A stretch of DNA of 47,482 bases from Thermoplasmata archaeon (GCA_023261755.1 JAGDXS010000006.1:1-47482); one strand, 5' to 3'; shown: positions 33,705-42,542, numbered from the stretch's first letter. The notes: a model not told the origin generated them from the letters alone. Program-made: numbers and translations.

Positions 33705-34889
33705 TCACACCCTCTCAAGTATTGTGGCGTAGCCCTGGCCTCCACCAACGCATAGCGTGGCGAGACCATACCTCGCATTTTTCTCCTTTAAAATTCTTGC
33801 CAAAGTTCCTGTAATTCTTGCTCCTGAAGCTCCAAGTGGATGGCCTATTGATATGCCGCCGCCATGAATATTCACTCTATTCATATCTATTCCAAGCTTC
33901 TTTATTGCATTTAATGGTACCACAGCGAATGCTTCATTTATTTCCCAGTAATCTATGTCATCAACCTTCAACTTTGCTCTTTCTAGAGCTCTCTTTGATG
34001 CAGGTACTGGTCCTTCACCCATGATACTTGGGTCTACACCCGCCCATCCAAATGATACTATTCTGGCCATGGGTTTAAGGCCATATTCATCCATAGTTTT
34101 TTCATTCATTAACAAGGTCATTGATGCTCCTGCATTCAATGGTGATGAGTTTCCAGCAGTTATTACACCATCAGGTTTAAATGCAGGTGGTAACTTTTTA
34201 ATCTGTTCTAGAGTTGTATCTGGCCTTATACTTTGATCTTTATCAACAGTTATCATTTCACCGTTGTATTCAACTTGGACTGGCATGATTTCTCCCTTAA
34301 ACCATCCATTTTGGAGCGCTTCTCCAGCTAGTTTATGGCTTCTTAAGGAGAATTCATCCATCTCCTCCTTTGAAATGCCAGATACTTCGGCCAATTTTTC
34401 TGCTGTTAATCCCATACTGTATCCAATGTTCATTTGGTATTTCATGTACTCTGGCCTTACCAACAGTTTGTAATTCACAGCAATATGCGGATTATTGCCT
34501 AATGGTACATGTGTCATATGCTCCATACCGCCTGCCAATGCAATGTCAGAATTTCCAGTCATAATTTCCCAAGAGCCTATGGCCATTGCTACCATTGATG
34601 ATGAGCAAGCTCTGTCAACAGCCATTGCTGGAACCTCTACTGGTAAACCAGCAAGGAATATGGGATGCCTTCCACCGTAAAGCCAGTTTTCATCTGCTTG
34701 TAAAGCACAACCTGTTATTACATCACCTATCCTTAGTGGATCTATGTTATTTCTACCTATGATTTCTTTAAGTAACATGGCTACAGCATCATCCATCCTG
34801 AGGGAATTAAAAACATCCCTTTCAGGCTCATTTGGTCTAGATCTAGAAAATGGTGTCCTAACAAAATCAACTAAATATACATCCTGCAT
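33705..34889 (-). CDS. Thiolase (acetyl-CoA C-acyltransferase)
   Basis: A 394-residue thiolase with the full catalytic set: C95 in DRACSSSMV, H350 in ISIGHPLGASGAR and C380 in LCVGGGQG. It is a canonical degradative/biosynthetic thiolase and not the SCPx-like archaeal type lacking the second Cys. It splits 3-ketoacyl-CoA with CoA, including acetoacetyl-CoA. The gene is tightly packed between the HAD/ECH fusion (2 nt) and the acyl-CoA dehydrogenase (3 nt), so it makes the last step of the encoded cycle. Chain-length preference cannot be told. Confidence 0.95.
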   Translation of the reverse strand: MQDVYLVDFVRTPFSRSRPNEPERDVFNSLRMDDAVAMLLKEIIGRNNIDPLRIGDVITGCALQADENWLYGGRHPIFLAGLPVEVPAMAVDRACSSSMVAMAIGSWEIMTGNSDIALAGGMEHMTHVPLGNNPHIAVNYKLLVRPEYMKYQMNIGYSMGLTAEKLAEVSGISKEEMDEFSLRSHKLAGEALQNGWFKGEIMPVQVEYNGEMITVDKDQSIRPDTTLEQIKKLPPAFKPDGVITAGNSSPLNAGASMTLLMNEKTMDEYGLKPMARIVSFGWAGVDPSIMGEGPVPASKRALERAKLKVDDIDYWEINEAFAVVPLNAIKKLGIDMNRVNIHGGGISIGHPLGASGARITGTLARILKEKNARYGLATLCVGGGQGYATILERV

Positions 34890-34891
34890 AT

Positions 34892-36883
34892 TTATCTCCC
34901 CTTATATTCAGGTTTTTTCTTTTGAAGGAATGAGGATATGCCTTCCTTAAGATCCTCCGTGGAATATGCAACTCCTGCTGCAAATGATTCCATCTCCAAA
35001 CCTATGTCCATTGGTACTTCTGTACCTTTATTCAATAGCCTTTTTGAAAGATACATTGCTATAGGTGCCGAAGTATTTGCTATATTCTTAGCAAATTCAA
35101 TTGCTTCATTGTCAGGATCCTTGAATATTCTATTTATAATTCCCATTGAAAAGGCTTCCTTACCCGTGATCCTCTGACCTGTAACTATAAGTTCCATAGC
35201 TTTTCCAAGACCCGCAACTCTGGCTAGCTTCTGTGATCCTCCCCATGCTGGGATTAATCCCAATGTTACTTCTGGAAAACCTACCTGCACATCTTCCGTA
35301 CCAACTCTTAAATCACAAGCAAGAGATAATTCAAATCCACCTCCAAGTGCATATCCCTTCATTACAGCAATTGTCAATTTCGGCATTTCAGACAGAAGCC
35401 TGAAAATCCTCTCTCCTTTTCTTGAAAATTCAAGGAACTGGAAACTGCTAGCAAAATATTGTGATAAGTCTGCACCAGCAGAAAATGTATTTCCCTGGCC
35501 TGTAATTACTACAACATATGTTTCATTATCATTCCATAGCATCTTTATTGCTTTTTCTAAATCTTCCAAGAGTTCATCATTTATTGTATTGTGTTTAGGT
35601 CTGTTTAAAATGATCCTCGCCACCTTAAATGGATATTTTTCAATTATTACTGTGTTTAGATTTTCTGATGATGATTTTGCCTGTTCTTTAACTACCTTCT
35701 CTTCCTTCTTTTCTTCTTTCTTTTTCAATCTTCCGTCAATTGCTTCCCTCATTTTTCCATTTTTAATAGATTCCGCAGGTTCAAAAACTGAGCAGTTGAA
35801 TCTTTTTGCAAGTGTTTCTAGCTTTGCTTTTACTTCTGCATTGGTTAAACTCTTTGCAACAGATATTGGGCCGAATGCCCTATTTAGGCCATATTTTACT
35901 CCTGTCTCAATGTCCTCAGGTGAAGCAACCCCTTCTTCAATCAATTTAACTGATTCGTTTATCTCAACTGCAAATATATCCATCAGGTCTACTTTGTTAG
36001 TTGCTTTCTTAGTATCTATTACAGGTCTTCCAGATGACCAGTCATAAAAGCCTTTTCCAGTCTTTTTACCAAGATATTTTTTATTGTAAAGTTCTTCGTA
36101 TACTTTGCATTTGCCATAATCTGGATTTAAAGTTTTAGCATAATATTCCATTGAATGGTAAACAACATCTATGCCAACGTAATCTATCAATTCATATGGG
36201 CCCATTGGCATGCCTTGCATCTTTGCGAATGCATCAATTTCTTCTGGCGAGGCTACTTTATTTTCAATCAAAAGACAAAATAGTAGCATGTCTGGAGCAT
36301 TTATCCTGTTTACAATGAAACCTGGTGAATCCTTCATTACTTTTACAGGTATTTTACCTATTCTCTTTACAAGATCATACAATAATGAAATTACATCATC
36401 TGATGTTTCTTCACCTTTTATAACTTCCACGAGTTTCATCACGACAGGGGGATTAAAGAAATGCAAACCTGCTACCCTATCCCTCACTGTAATATTTTTT
36501 GCAATATCCGTAATCCTTATGTTTGATGTATTGCTCGTAAGGATTGTATCTTTTCTGGTATATTTTTCCAAATCTTGGAAAATCTTTCTCTTGAGATCTT
36601 CAATCTCCGGTACGGCTTCTATAACCAGATCAACATCCTTTACCGCAGGCTCAATTTCTGTATATACTTTAATCCTTGAAAGAACATCACTTACTGATGA
36701 TTGGCCTAGTGATCCCTTTTTTGAAAGCTTCTCAAGACTATCCCTTATTTCATTCATTGCCTTGTCTAGCATTTCTTTTGATATGTCCTCAATATTTACT
36801 TCATAGCCATTTACGGCAAAAACTTCTGCTATACCGTGACCCATCTCCCCTGAACCTATCACCGCAATCTTTCTGATTTCCAT
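34892..36883 (-). CDS. 3-hydroxyacyl-CoA dehydrogenase / enoyl-CoA hydratase fusion
   Basis: A 663-residue bifunctional protein. Residues 1 to about 385 are a 3-hydroxyacyl-CoA dehydrogenase: IAVIGSGEMGHGIAEVF is the NAD site, TSNTSNIRITDIA and GLHFFNPPVVMKLVEVIKG the catalytic region. A Lys/Glu-rich linker (about 385-402) joins it to a crotonase domain with the oxyanion segment FSAGADLSQY and the catalytic Glu pair in YALGGGFELSLACD and FPEVTLGLIP. The order is dehydrogenase first, the reverse of bacterial FadB and as in archaeal crotonyl-CoA hydratase/3-hydroxybutyryl-CoA dehydrogenases. It performs two successive beta-oxidation steps. Confidence 0.96.
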   Translation of the reverse strand: MEIRKIAVIGSGEMGHGIAEVFAVNGYEVNIEDISKEMLDKAMNEIRDSLEKLSKKGSLGQSSVSDVLSRIKVYTEIEPAVKDVDLVIEAVPEIEDLKRKIFQDLEKYTRKDTILTSNTSNIRITDIAKNITVRDRVAGLHFFNPPVVMKLVEVIKGEETSDDVISLLYDLVKRIGKIPVKVMKDSPGFIVNRINAPDMLLFCLLIENKVASPEEIDAFAKMQGMPMGPYELIDYVGIDVVYHSMEYYAKTLNPDYGKCKVYEELYNKKYLGKKTGKGFYDWSSGRPVIDTKKATNKVDLMDIFAVEINESVKLIEEGVASPEDIETGVKYGLNRAFGPISVAKSLTNAEVKAKLETLAKRFNCSVFEPAESIKNGKMREAIDGRLKKKEEKKEEKVVKEQAKSSSENLNTVIIEKYPFKVARIILNRPKHNTINDELLEDLEKAIKMLWNDNETYVVVITGQGNTFSAGADLSQYFASSFQFLEFSRKGERIFRLLSEMPKLTIAVMKGYALGGGFELSLACDLRVGTEDVQVGFPEVTLGLIPAWGGSQKLARVAGLGKAMELIVTGQRITGKEAFSMGIINRIFKDPDNEAIEFAKNIANTSAPIAMYLSKRLLNKGTEVPMDIGLEMESFAAGVAYSTEDLKEGISSFLQKKKPEYKGR

Positions 36884-36889
36884 AACACA

Positions 36890-37225
36890 TCACTTAATTT
36901 TTTTAATTACATTCACAAGCTTTTGTGCAAGAAATGGATCTCCTTTAATTTTTAATTTTCCAGAGAAAAATGCTTGAACTCCATCAAGTTTGCCTTCTAT
37001 TATAGCCTGAAGATCTTCCTCTTTTGCTGTTAAAACAACTGTTGGGGATGCATGTTCGCCCTGCGTAAGCACTGCTGACCCATCTTCCTTAAAGCTAAGG
37101 TAAAATGAATCCCCTAGGTCATTCTTAAACTGAAAAATGCTTGTTGTTCCTTTTAGTTCACTTTTCAAAGCTGAATTCGCATTCAGCTTGTTTACATAAT
37201 CATTTAAAACATCAAAAGATTTCAT
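36890..37225 (-). CDS. SCP2 sterol-carrier domain protein
   Basis: A 111-residue SCP2-fold protein: MKSFDVLNDYVNKLNANSAL at the start, then a beta-sheet pattern (SIFQFKNDLGDSFYLSFKEDGSAVL) and the C-terminal helix DGVQAFFSGKLKIKGDPFLAQKL, in which the KLKIKGD motif is typical of the family. SCP2 proteins bind acyl-CoA or lipids and may deliver them to beta-oxidation enzymes. It is the first gene of the beta-oxidation operon, 6 nt before the HAD/ECH fusion. The longest frame starts with TTG at 37231, but ATG at 37225 fits the TATA box. Confidence 0.88.
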   Translation of the reverse strand: MKSFDVLNDYVNKLNANSALKSELKGTTSIFQFKNDLGDSFYLSFKEDGSAVLTQGEHASPTVVLTAKEEDLQAIIEGKLDGVQAFFSGKLKIKGDPFLAQKLVNVIKKIK

Positions 37226-37232
37226 AAACAAC

Positions 37233-37256
37233 TTAAATGAAAATTCATTTAATAAA
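37233..37256 (-). promoter_or_regulatory. TATA box and overlapping 20-nt inverted repeat of the beta-oxidation operon
   Basis: On the minus strand TTTATTAAAT (37247-37256) is centred about 26 nt before the ATG at 37225, the spacing for a leaderless start. TTAAATGAA-TT-TTCATTTAA (37233-37252, minus strand) is a perfect inverted repeat with 9-bp arms and a two-base centre, and it overlaps the 3' half of the TATA box. A regulator bound there would block TBP or transcription start. The divergently placed thioesterase at 38613 has AAATTCATTTA at the same relative place (38594-38604). Confidence 0.55.
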
Positions 37257-37279
37257 TCTTTCTACAATGTAAATTATTT

Positions 37280-38530
37280 TTAATAATTTTTAATGTTTTT
37301 AGGAAATATTTTTAAAATGAAATAAATAAGAAAGAATAAAACTGTTGATAGTGGGGCAAGATAAAATGGAAATGTAAGGGATATAAAAATAAAATAGAAT
37401 ATTAAGAATGAGAATATTATAGCAAATAATGGAAATAAGAAATTTTTAATCAAACCTTTTCTTTCTTCATAGAATCTTTTAATTAAGGCAACATTTAAAG
37501 CATCGTGGAAAATAATCCAATTAAAAGTTGCAATCGATGTGGCAAGAAGAAAAGAATTGAGTGGGCCCATTAAATATAAGAAAAATAAAATTAAAATGGT
37601 AATAATTATAAAAGAAAAATAAACAGATTTATCGTAGGATATAGTATTTTCATATACCTTGTGTAAAGTTCTTGTTAGAGAAATTCCGTAAATTACCAAA
37701 ATTGAAAAGAAGCTATTAATAAGAAGAATTATAAAAAAAATTAAAAAATAATGGAATCTGTAAGTTATTGTAAAAACAGGTATTTCCATGTTTGTCAGAG
37801 ATAATTGGTTAATAGCAAGGTAATAGGAAATAGAAAGTGATGCTAATATGAAAACAACACCTTCCATTAAACTTGATACGAAAATTGATTTTTTAACATT
37901 TTTAAATGGATTTTCTATTTTATCACCAAAACTGATAGGAGATCCAATTCCTGCAAAAACAAGAACAGAAAAAAGTGATCCAACAAAAATCCCACCTATT
38001 TTAAATTTGAGAAATAATGTTGAATAATTTCCTTTTGAAATAAAAAAAAGAAATATACTGAAAATTAAAATAAACAGGATTTCAAGAAAAGATCCAATTG
38101 AAATATAAATTATGGATGATTTGAAATTATTCTTAATCAAAAACGTTAATGAAATAATGATCAAGAATAAGAAAATATAAAGATAAATATTAAAAATACT
38201 TAATAGTGATGGTATTAAAATGAAAATAAGAAATATTATAAGTGATGCAAATGAAAAAAAGATGTAAATGAAATATACATAAATAAAATTCTTCAACCCA
38301 TTATTTTCCTTTAAAAATAAATAATATGCTCCTTTGCCCACTCTATACCTTGATAATTGATAAATAGTATTCATAAAAAAAAGATAGAGAAAAAAGGAAA
38401 ATACGAAACTAATGAACATTAAATTACCAGCATAAAAATATGCATACGAAATTAAAATTGCAAAATTTACAAGAGGACCTGCTCCTGCTAATGATGAGAA
38501 TACACTTTCAATGAACGATATCTTTTCCAT
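37280..38530 (-). CDS. APC-superfamily permease
   Basis: A 416-residue, extremely hydrophobic protein with about 12 membrane helices. The N-terminus SFIESVFSSLAGAGPLVNFA resembles the first broken helix of amino acid/polyamine permeases, and GIFVGSLFSVLVFAGIGSPI (about residues 178-197) the sixth. Phe and Ile content is very high even for this AT-rich genome. The substrate is unknown; amino acids are the best guess. It ends 54 nt before the SCP2 gene, which has its own promoter, so it is probably not in that operon although it points the same way. Confidence 0.75.
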   Translation of the reverse strand: MEKISFIESVFSSLAGAGPLVNFAILISYAYFYAGNLMFISFVFSFFLYLFFMNTIYQLSRYRVGKGAYYLFLKENNGLKNFIYVYFIYIFFSFASLIIFLIFILIPSLLSIFNIYLYIFLFLIIISLTFLIKNNFKSSIIYISIGSFLEILFILIFSIFLFFISKGNYSTLFLKFKIGGIFVGSLFSVLVFAGIGSPISFGDKIENPFKNVKKSIFVSSLMEGVVFILASLSISYYLAINQLSLTNMEIPVFTITYRFHYFLIFFIILLINSFFSILVIYGISLTRTLHKVYENTISYDKSVYFSFIIITILILFFLYLMGPLNSFLLATSIATFNWIIFHDALNVALIKRFYEERKGLIKNFLFPLFAIIFSFLIFYFIFISLTFPFYLAPLSTVLFFLIYFILKIFPKNIKNY

Positions 38531-38582
38531 TATTCTTTAAAATTAATTAATATTATTAAAGTTTACTTTAAATCTAAAAAAA

Positions 38583-38604
38583 GATTTATTTGTAAATTCA
38601 TTTA
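38583..38604 (+). promoter_or_regulatory. TATA box and half-site upstream of the 4HBT thioesterase
   Basis: GATTTATTTG (38583-38592) lies about 25 nt before the ATG at 38613. It is followed by TAAATTCATTTA (38593-38604), which matches one arm of the inverted repeat in the beta-oxidation promoter and forms a short TAAAT/ATTTA palindrome itself. Confidence 0.4.
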
Positions 38605-38612
38605 GCATTATT

Positions 38613-39017
38613 ATGGGCAACTTTATTTATAAATACCGTGTGGCCTGGGTGGATACTGATAATCTAGGAGTGGTGCATTTTTCAAATTATTTTAGAATTT
38701 GTGAAAGAGCAGAGGAGGAATTCATGAATTCTATAAATATACCATTTGATGCAACAAACAGTATTTCAATGCCTAGGGTAAAGGCAGAATGTAATTATAA
38801 ATTTCCATTAAGATTCAATGAAATTGCAGAGGTAACTATCAACGTGAAAGAATTGGGTAAAAAGCATATCAAATATGAATACCAAATATATAATTCAACA
38901 CAGGGCAGGATTTCAGCCATTTGTGAAATAGTTGTTGTAGCTATAGATAAAAATTTTAAATCAATTTCAATACCTGAAGAAATTATAAAAATATATAAAA
39001 ATTATTTCAACCTATGA
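38613..39017 (+). CDS. 4-hydroxybenzoyl-CoA thioesterase family (YbgC-like) protein
   Basis: A 134-residue hotdog thioesterase. YRVAWVDTDNLGVVHFSNYF (about residues 8-27) is the family signature; its second Asp lies in the place of the catalytic Asp of 4HBT enzymes, and VVHFSNYF forms the central helix start. It probably hydrolyses short acyl- or aroyl-CoA esters in the cytoplasm. The promoter shares an element with that of the beta-oxidation operon, so it may be co-regulated to recycle CoA. Its 3' end overlaps a convergent MFS gene by 6 nt. The subfamily differs from the two other thioesterases in the window. Confidence 0.87.
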   Translation: MGNFIYKYRVAWVDTDNLGVVHFSNYFRICERAEEEFMNSINIPFDATNSISMPRVKAECNYKFPLRFNEIAEVTINVKELGKKHIKYEYQIYNSTQGRISAICEIVVVAIDKNFKSISIPEEIIKIYKNYFNL

Positions 39018-40178
39018 TTTTTTAATCTTATAAACAATGAAATAGAGGAATGATGAAATTAAAGCGGTTAAGAAGATCAGAAACCATCTTGTTATGTAAC
39101 TTCCAGGTATTGAAAAGATAAGACCACCAAAAAATGGTCCAGCAGATCTTCCTATGCTTGTAAAGAATCCAAATGTACCTGAATATTTGCCCCTGTCCTC
39201 TGGTTTTGCAAGATTAACTGCCGTTGCAGTGGCGCTTGATGAGTAAATTATTTCACCAGTGGTAATGACAAGCATAACGATAAAAAGCCATTCTATACTT
39301 GAATTCAAAGATAGCATAAAGTATCCAAATCCATAGATTATCATACCAAAAATTAGAAAATTAAATGAATTTTTTACATTTGTTAATCTTGCAACTGGAT
39401 ATTGCAGGACTCCTACCATAAGACCATTTAATGTCCATGTAAGCCCTATAATATATACTTCAATTAGATTGACTTGTGATTCATAAACGGAGTATGTGCT
39501 TGTCAATTGACCAAAAACTAGGAAACTAATGAATCCAGATATACTGTATATAAGAAATGCCTTGTTCATAAGAGCACTTGGAATATCAGATATCTTGAAT
39601 GTTTTCCGATTTACATTTGTTTCTGGAAGCGATAATATTATGATGGAAACCATTGAAAGTAGAATACCCATAAGAATAAAGGATTGGGAATATAAATGGA
39701 GATCATATACAAACCCACCAATAGCTGGCCCAATTCCCCAACCTAAATTTGCAAGTGCCCTCTGAATTGCATAACTACTAAAACGTTCATTTTCATCAAA
39801 TACATCAGCAATCATTGCATTGAAAGTAGAAAATACCATTCCACTGAATATGCTCTGTAGAAAAAGAGCTACAAGTACTGTAATAAGAGAAAAAAAGAAT
39901 ATGCCTATTCCAAATATTATAAATGAAAAGCCCTGCCCTGCCTGGCCTAGTATGATTAATTTTTTTCTTCCAAAAGAGTCAGAAATTGCACCGAAAACAA
40001 TTTGTAAAACTGCGCCTACGACGCCAACAACAAGTAAATATGCACCCACCAAAGTCAAAGAAAGATGCATGTAAGTGGTCAGAAACAATACTATGAAAGA
40101 CCAGAGTGTTCCATAACCAAAAGATCTGAGGAAACTTACTGTTGCAACGGTTTCAATTACCTTTTTCTTAATGTTCAT
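39012..40178 (-). CDS. MFS transporter
   Basis: A 388-residue major facilitator with about 12 helices. The loop between helices 2 and 3 carries GAISDSFGRKKLIILG (about residues 62-77), the classic MFS motif A (G-x3-D-x2-GR-x-R/K). The later segment ATAVNLAKPEDRGKYSGTFG is the symmetry-related cytoplasmic loop. The domain resembles drug or metabolite antiporters (DHA-like). The substrate is unknown. It lies 33 nt downstream of another MFS gene in the same direction; the two are dissimilar enough in the motif A loop to be separate families and not a recent duplication. Confidence 0.87.
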   Translation of the reverse strand: MNIKKKVIETVATVSFLRSFGYGTLWSFIVLFLTTYMHLSLTLVGAYLLVVGVVGAVLQIVFGAISDSFGRKKLIILGQAGQGFSFIIFGIGIFFFSLITVLVALFLQSIFSGMVFSTFNAMIADVFDENERFSSYAIQRALANLGWGIGPAIGGFVYDLHLYSQSFILMGILLSMVSIIILSLPETNVNRKTFKISDIPSALMNKAFLIYSISGFISFLVFGQLTSTYSVYESQVNLIEVYIIGLTWTLNGLMVGVLQYPVARLTNVKNSFNFLIFGMIIYGFGYFMLSLNSSIEWLFIVMLVITTGEIIYSSSATATAVNLAKPEDRGKYSGTFGFFTSIGRSAGPFFGGLIFSIPGSYITRWFLIFLTALISSFLYFIVYKIKKS

Positions 40179-40211
40179 TGTTAGAAAAGCCCAAATGCAA
40201 TTCCATTAAAA

Positions 40212-41384
40212 TTATTTTCTATTTTTTTCCAAATATTTGGAAAGATATATTGAAGCAAGAATTCCATAGATTGGGAAAATTATTATCAAAAATATTGCTG
40301 TTCCATATCCGTAAGCGTATGCAAAAGGGAGCAAGACCAAGGGTGCTATTATATGTCCTGTTGAACCTATCATGGAAAATTCCCATGTTCCTTTTGCAAC
40401 ATATCCATCTTTGTAAATTAGCCTTGGGAGTGAAAAAATGATTGAAATAACAAACCCTTCCATCATTATTAGAAAGACTGACAAATATAATAAACTACCC
40501 TTAGGGTATGATGAAAATATAATAAATCCAGGAATTGACAACGCGTATCCTACGATAGATACCAAAAAAAGTGATCTCTGTTTTAATTTCCCTCCATAAA
40601 GGAAGTATGCTATTAAACCGCCAAATATGGTAGTAATGGCACCCCAGATGCCAAAGATTGACATTGTTATTCCTATGTCCATGGGGTCATATATGCTTAA
40701 ATATGCTGGAATTATAGATGCAAGAATAAGATTAAAGCCCGCAATACTCATCCACATTATTCCCATGATCCATGTAACTGGCTTTTTTATTGTAGTTCCA
40801 GTTTTATCTTTTCTCAATTCCTCTAAATTATATTTTTTACTATTTATAAGGAAAATGAATGGGAGAGAGATTAATAAGGAAACAGTGCCTAGGATTGTAA
40901 AAACCATATATATATTCATACCTGAAAGAAATGATAGAGATGATCCTAAGGCGACACCACTTGGAACGCCTGATATTGATAATGTATTTGCAAGCACACG
41001 CGATCTATCATCGAATATATATGAATAAGATATTGAAAATATGTCATTTAATATAGTTGCCATTCCCTGAATAAGTCTAAAGGCAATTAATTCATATATG
41101 GAATTTATGTATGGCATTAAATATAAAGTTAATGATATGAGAAAAATTATTCCAAATGTTGAATAAGTAGTATTCTTATGGAATTTCAAGAATCTGCCAA
41201 GTATTTTTCCAAGTGGCATTCCAGAAAAATAGAATATAGTTCCTAGATAAATTATCTCATTTGAATTTAATTTCAGTACACGTGAAAAGAATGGTATGAA
41301 CATCATGAAGGATGATAATGATGATAACAAAACCATGGCAGTTATAAAACCTGCTATGGGTAATGATAATTCTTTTAATCTCAT
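40212..41384 (-). CDS. MFS transporter
   Basis: A 390-residue major facilitator-type membrane protein with about 12 helices. Instead of a textbook motif A it has GMPLGKILGRFLKFHKN between helices 2 and 3 (about residues 55-71), keeping the G-x3-G-R layout with no acidic residue. The middle loop is charged (INSKKYNLEELRKDKTG, around 180). It is the first of two adjacent MFS genes and is divergent from the radical SAM gene with a 93-nt AT-rich promoter region between. The substrate is unknown. Confidence 0.78.
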   Translation of the reverse strand: MRLKELSLPIAGFITAMVLLSSLSSFMMFIPFFSRVLKLNSNEIIYLGTIFYFSGMPLGKILGRFLKFHKNTTYSTFGIIFLISLTLYLMPYINSIYELIAFRLIQGMATILNDIFSISYSYIFDDRSRVLANTLSISGVPSGVALGSSLSFLSGMNIYMVFTILGTVSLLISLPFIFLINSKKYNLEELRKDKTGTTIKKPVTWIMGIMWMSIAGFNLILASIIPAYLSIYDPMDIGITMSIFGIWGAITTIFGGLIAYFLYGGKLKQRSLFLVSIVGYALSIPGFIIFSSYPKGSLLYLSVFLIMMEGFVISIIFSLPRLIYKDGYVAKGTWEFSMIGSTGHIIAPLVLLPFAYAYGYGTAIFLIIIFPIYGILASIYLSKYLEKNRK

Positions 41385-41477
41385 AATTAAGGGTATTTTT
41401 TAAGATTATTTTAAAATTGATGTTAACATGTTAAATAAGAAAAAATTTTAAATTAAGGCCTTGATTAACTTTTTTTA

Positions 41478-42542
41478 ATGTTAAAATTGGAAAAAAATTC
41501 AATTTCAAGCGGCCCTTTACCAGAAGGCTGCAACCTATGCAGGGAAGGCGCAAAGTTAGTTTTATTTGTAACTGGACTATGTAACTTTAAATGTTTTTAT
41601 TGCCCATTGAGTAAAGAGAAAAAAAATAATGATGTAATTTATGCGGATGAAATGCCTGTTCTTAAATATGAAAATATAATTGAGGAAGCGAAGCTTATAG
41701 ATGCTAAGGGGACAGGTATAACGGGAGGAGATCCAATAAAAAAGATAGATAGAACAGTCGAATTTATAGAACTATTAAAAAATGAGTTTGGAAATGCACA
41801 TCACATTCATCTATATACTGCGTCCGGAAAGAAAGAAGATCTGGAAAAGCTTTCAAATGCAGGTCTTGATGAAATAAGATTCCATGTTCCAGTAAGACTA
41901 TGGCAAAATTTACTATCATCTGATTACAAAAATAAAATAACCATATCCAAAGACTTAGGAATGAAAGTAGGTATAGAAGTGCCTGTTCTTCCCGATAAGG
42001 GAAAAGAATTATTAAAATTGATAATGGATGCTGAATCTCTTAACATAGATTTCATAAATTTAAATGAACTTGAATTTTCTGAAACAAACTATGAATCTCT
42101 CAGGCTTAAAAATTACAGAACAAAATCTTATATAAGCAGTGCTGTCTATGGTAGTGAAAAAACTGCAAGGGAAATTATTTTGAATAATGATTTTATCACG
42201 ACAGTCCATTATTGTTCTGCCAGTTTTAAAGATGCTATACAGTTAAGAAGAAGACTCCTACGCAGGGCTAAAAATGTTGCTAAAGATTATGAGGTAATAA
42301 CAAGGGATGGTACTATATTGAAAGGAATTATTGAAATTGAAAATCCAAAGGAAGTGTATGTAAAAATAATGAATGAATTTGATATACCTAGTGATCTCAT
42401 ATACTTAGACAAATATAAAAATAGAATTGAAATAGCACCTTGGATATTGGAAAAAATAAAAGAGTACTTTAAAGGAAAGGCGTATTTGGTAGAGGAATAT
42501 CCATCCTGGGATAGGACAGAGGTGGAAAGGACACCTTTGTGA
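41478..42542 (+). CDS. Radical SAM protein, COG2108-type archaeal family
   Basis: A 354-residue radical SAM protein. TGLCNFKCFYCPLS holds the cluster ligands C35-x3-C39-x2-C42, and GTGITGGDPIKKIDR (about residues 75-89) is the AdoMet-binding GGD/GGE motif. Two more cysteines precede the cluster (C18 and C21, GCNLCREGAK), a pattern of the archaeal family related to pyruvate formate-lyase activating enzymes. A C-terminal region from about 270 (LRRAKNVAKDYEVITRDGTI) looks like a separate small domain. The reaction is not known to me. It meets the lysine/saccharopine-dehydrogenase-like gene tail to tail with no gap. Confidence 0.85.
   Translation: MLKLEKNSISSGPLPEGCNLCREGAKLVLFVTGLCNFKCFYCPLSKEKKNNDVIYADEMPVLKYENIIEEAKLIDAKGTGITGGDPIKKIDRTVEFIELLKNEFGNAHHIHLYTASGKKEDLEKLSNAGLDEIRFHVPVRLWQNLLSSDYKNKITISKDLGMKVGIEVPVLPDKGKELLKLIMDAESLNIDFINLNELEFSETNYESLRLKNYRTKSYISSAVYGSEKTAREIILNNDFITTVHYCSASFKDAIQLRRRLLRRAKNVAKDYEVITRDGTILKGIIEIENPKEVYVKIMNEFDIPSDLIYLDKYKNRIEIAPWILEKIKEYFKGKAYLVEEYPSWDRTEVERTPL

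Noticed and set aside
35589-36047. Plus-strand 152-codon frame
   Set aside because: It lies fully inside the HAD/ECH fusion gene on the other strand and its poly-Phe/Ser stretch is the complement of the Lys/Glu linker.
36210-36806. Plus-strand 198-codon frame
   Set aside because: It is a Ser/Phe/Ile-rich shadow of the 3-hydroxyacyl-CoA dehydrogenase domain; such long antisense frames come from the codon bias of the real gene.
39012-41384. Tandem duplication of MFS transporter genes
   Set aside because: The two proteins differ in motif A and in general sequence, so they do not look like a recent duplication.
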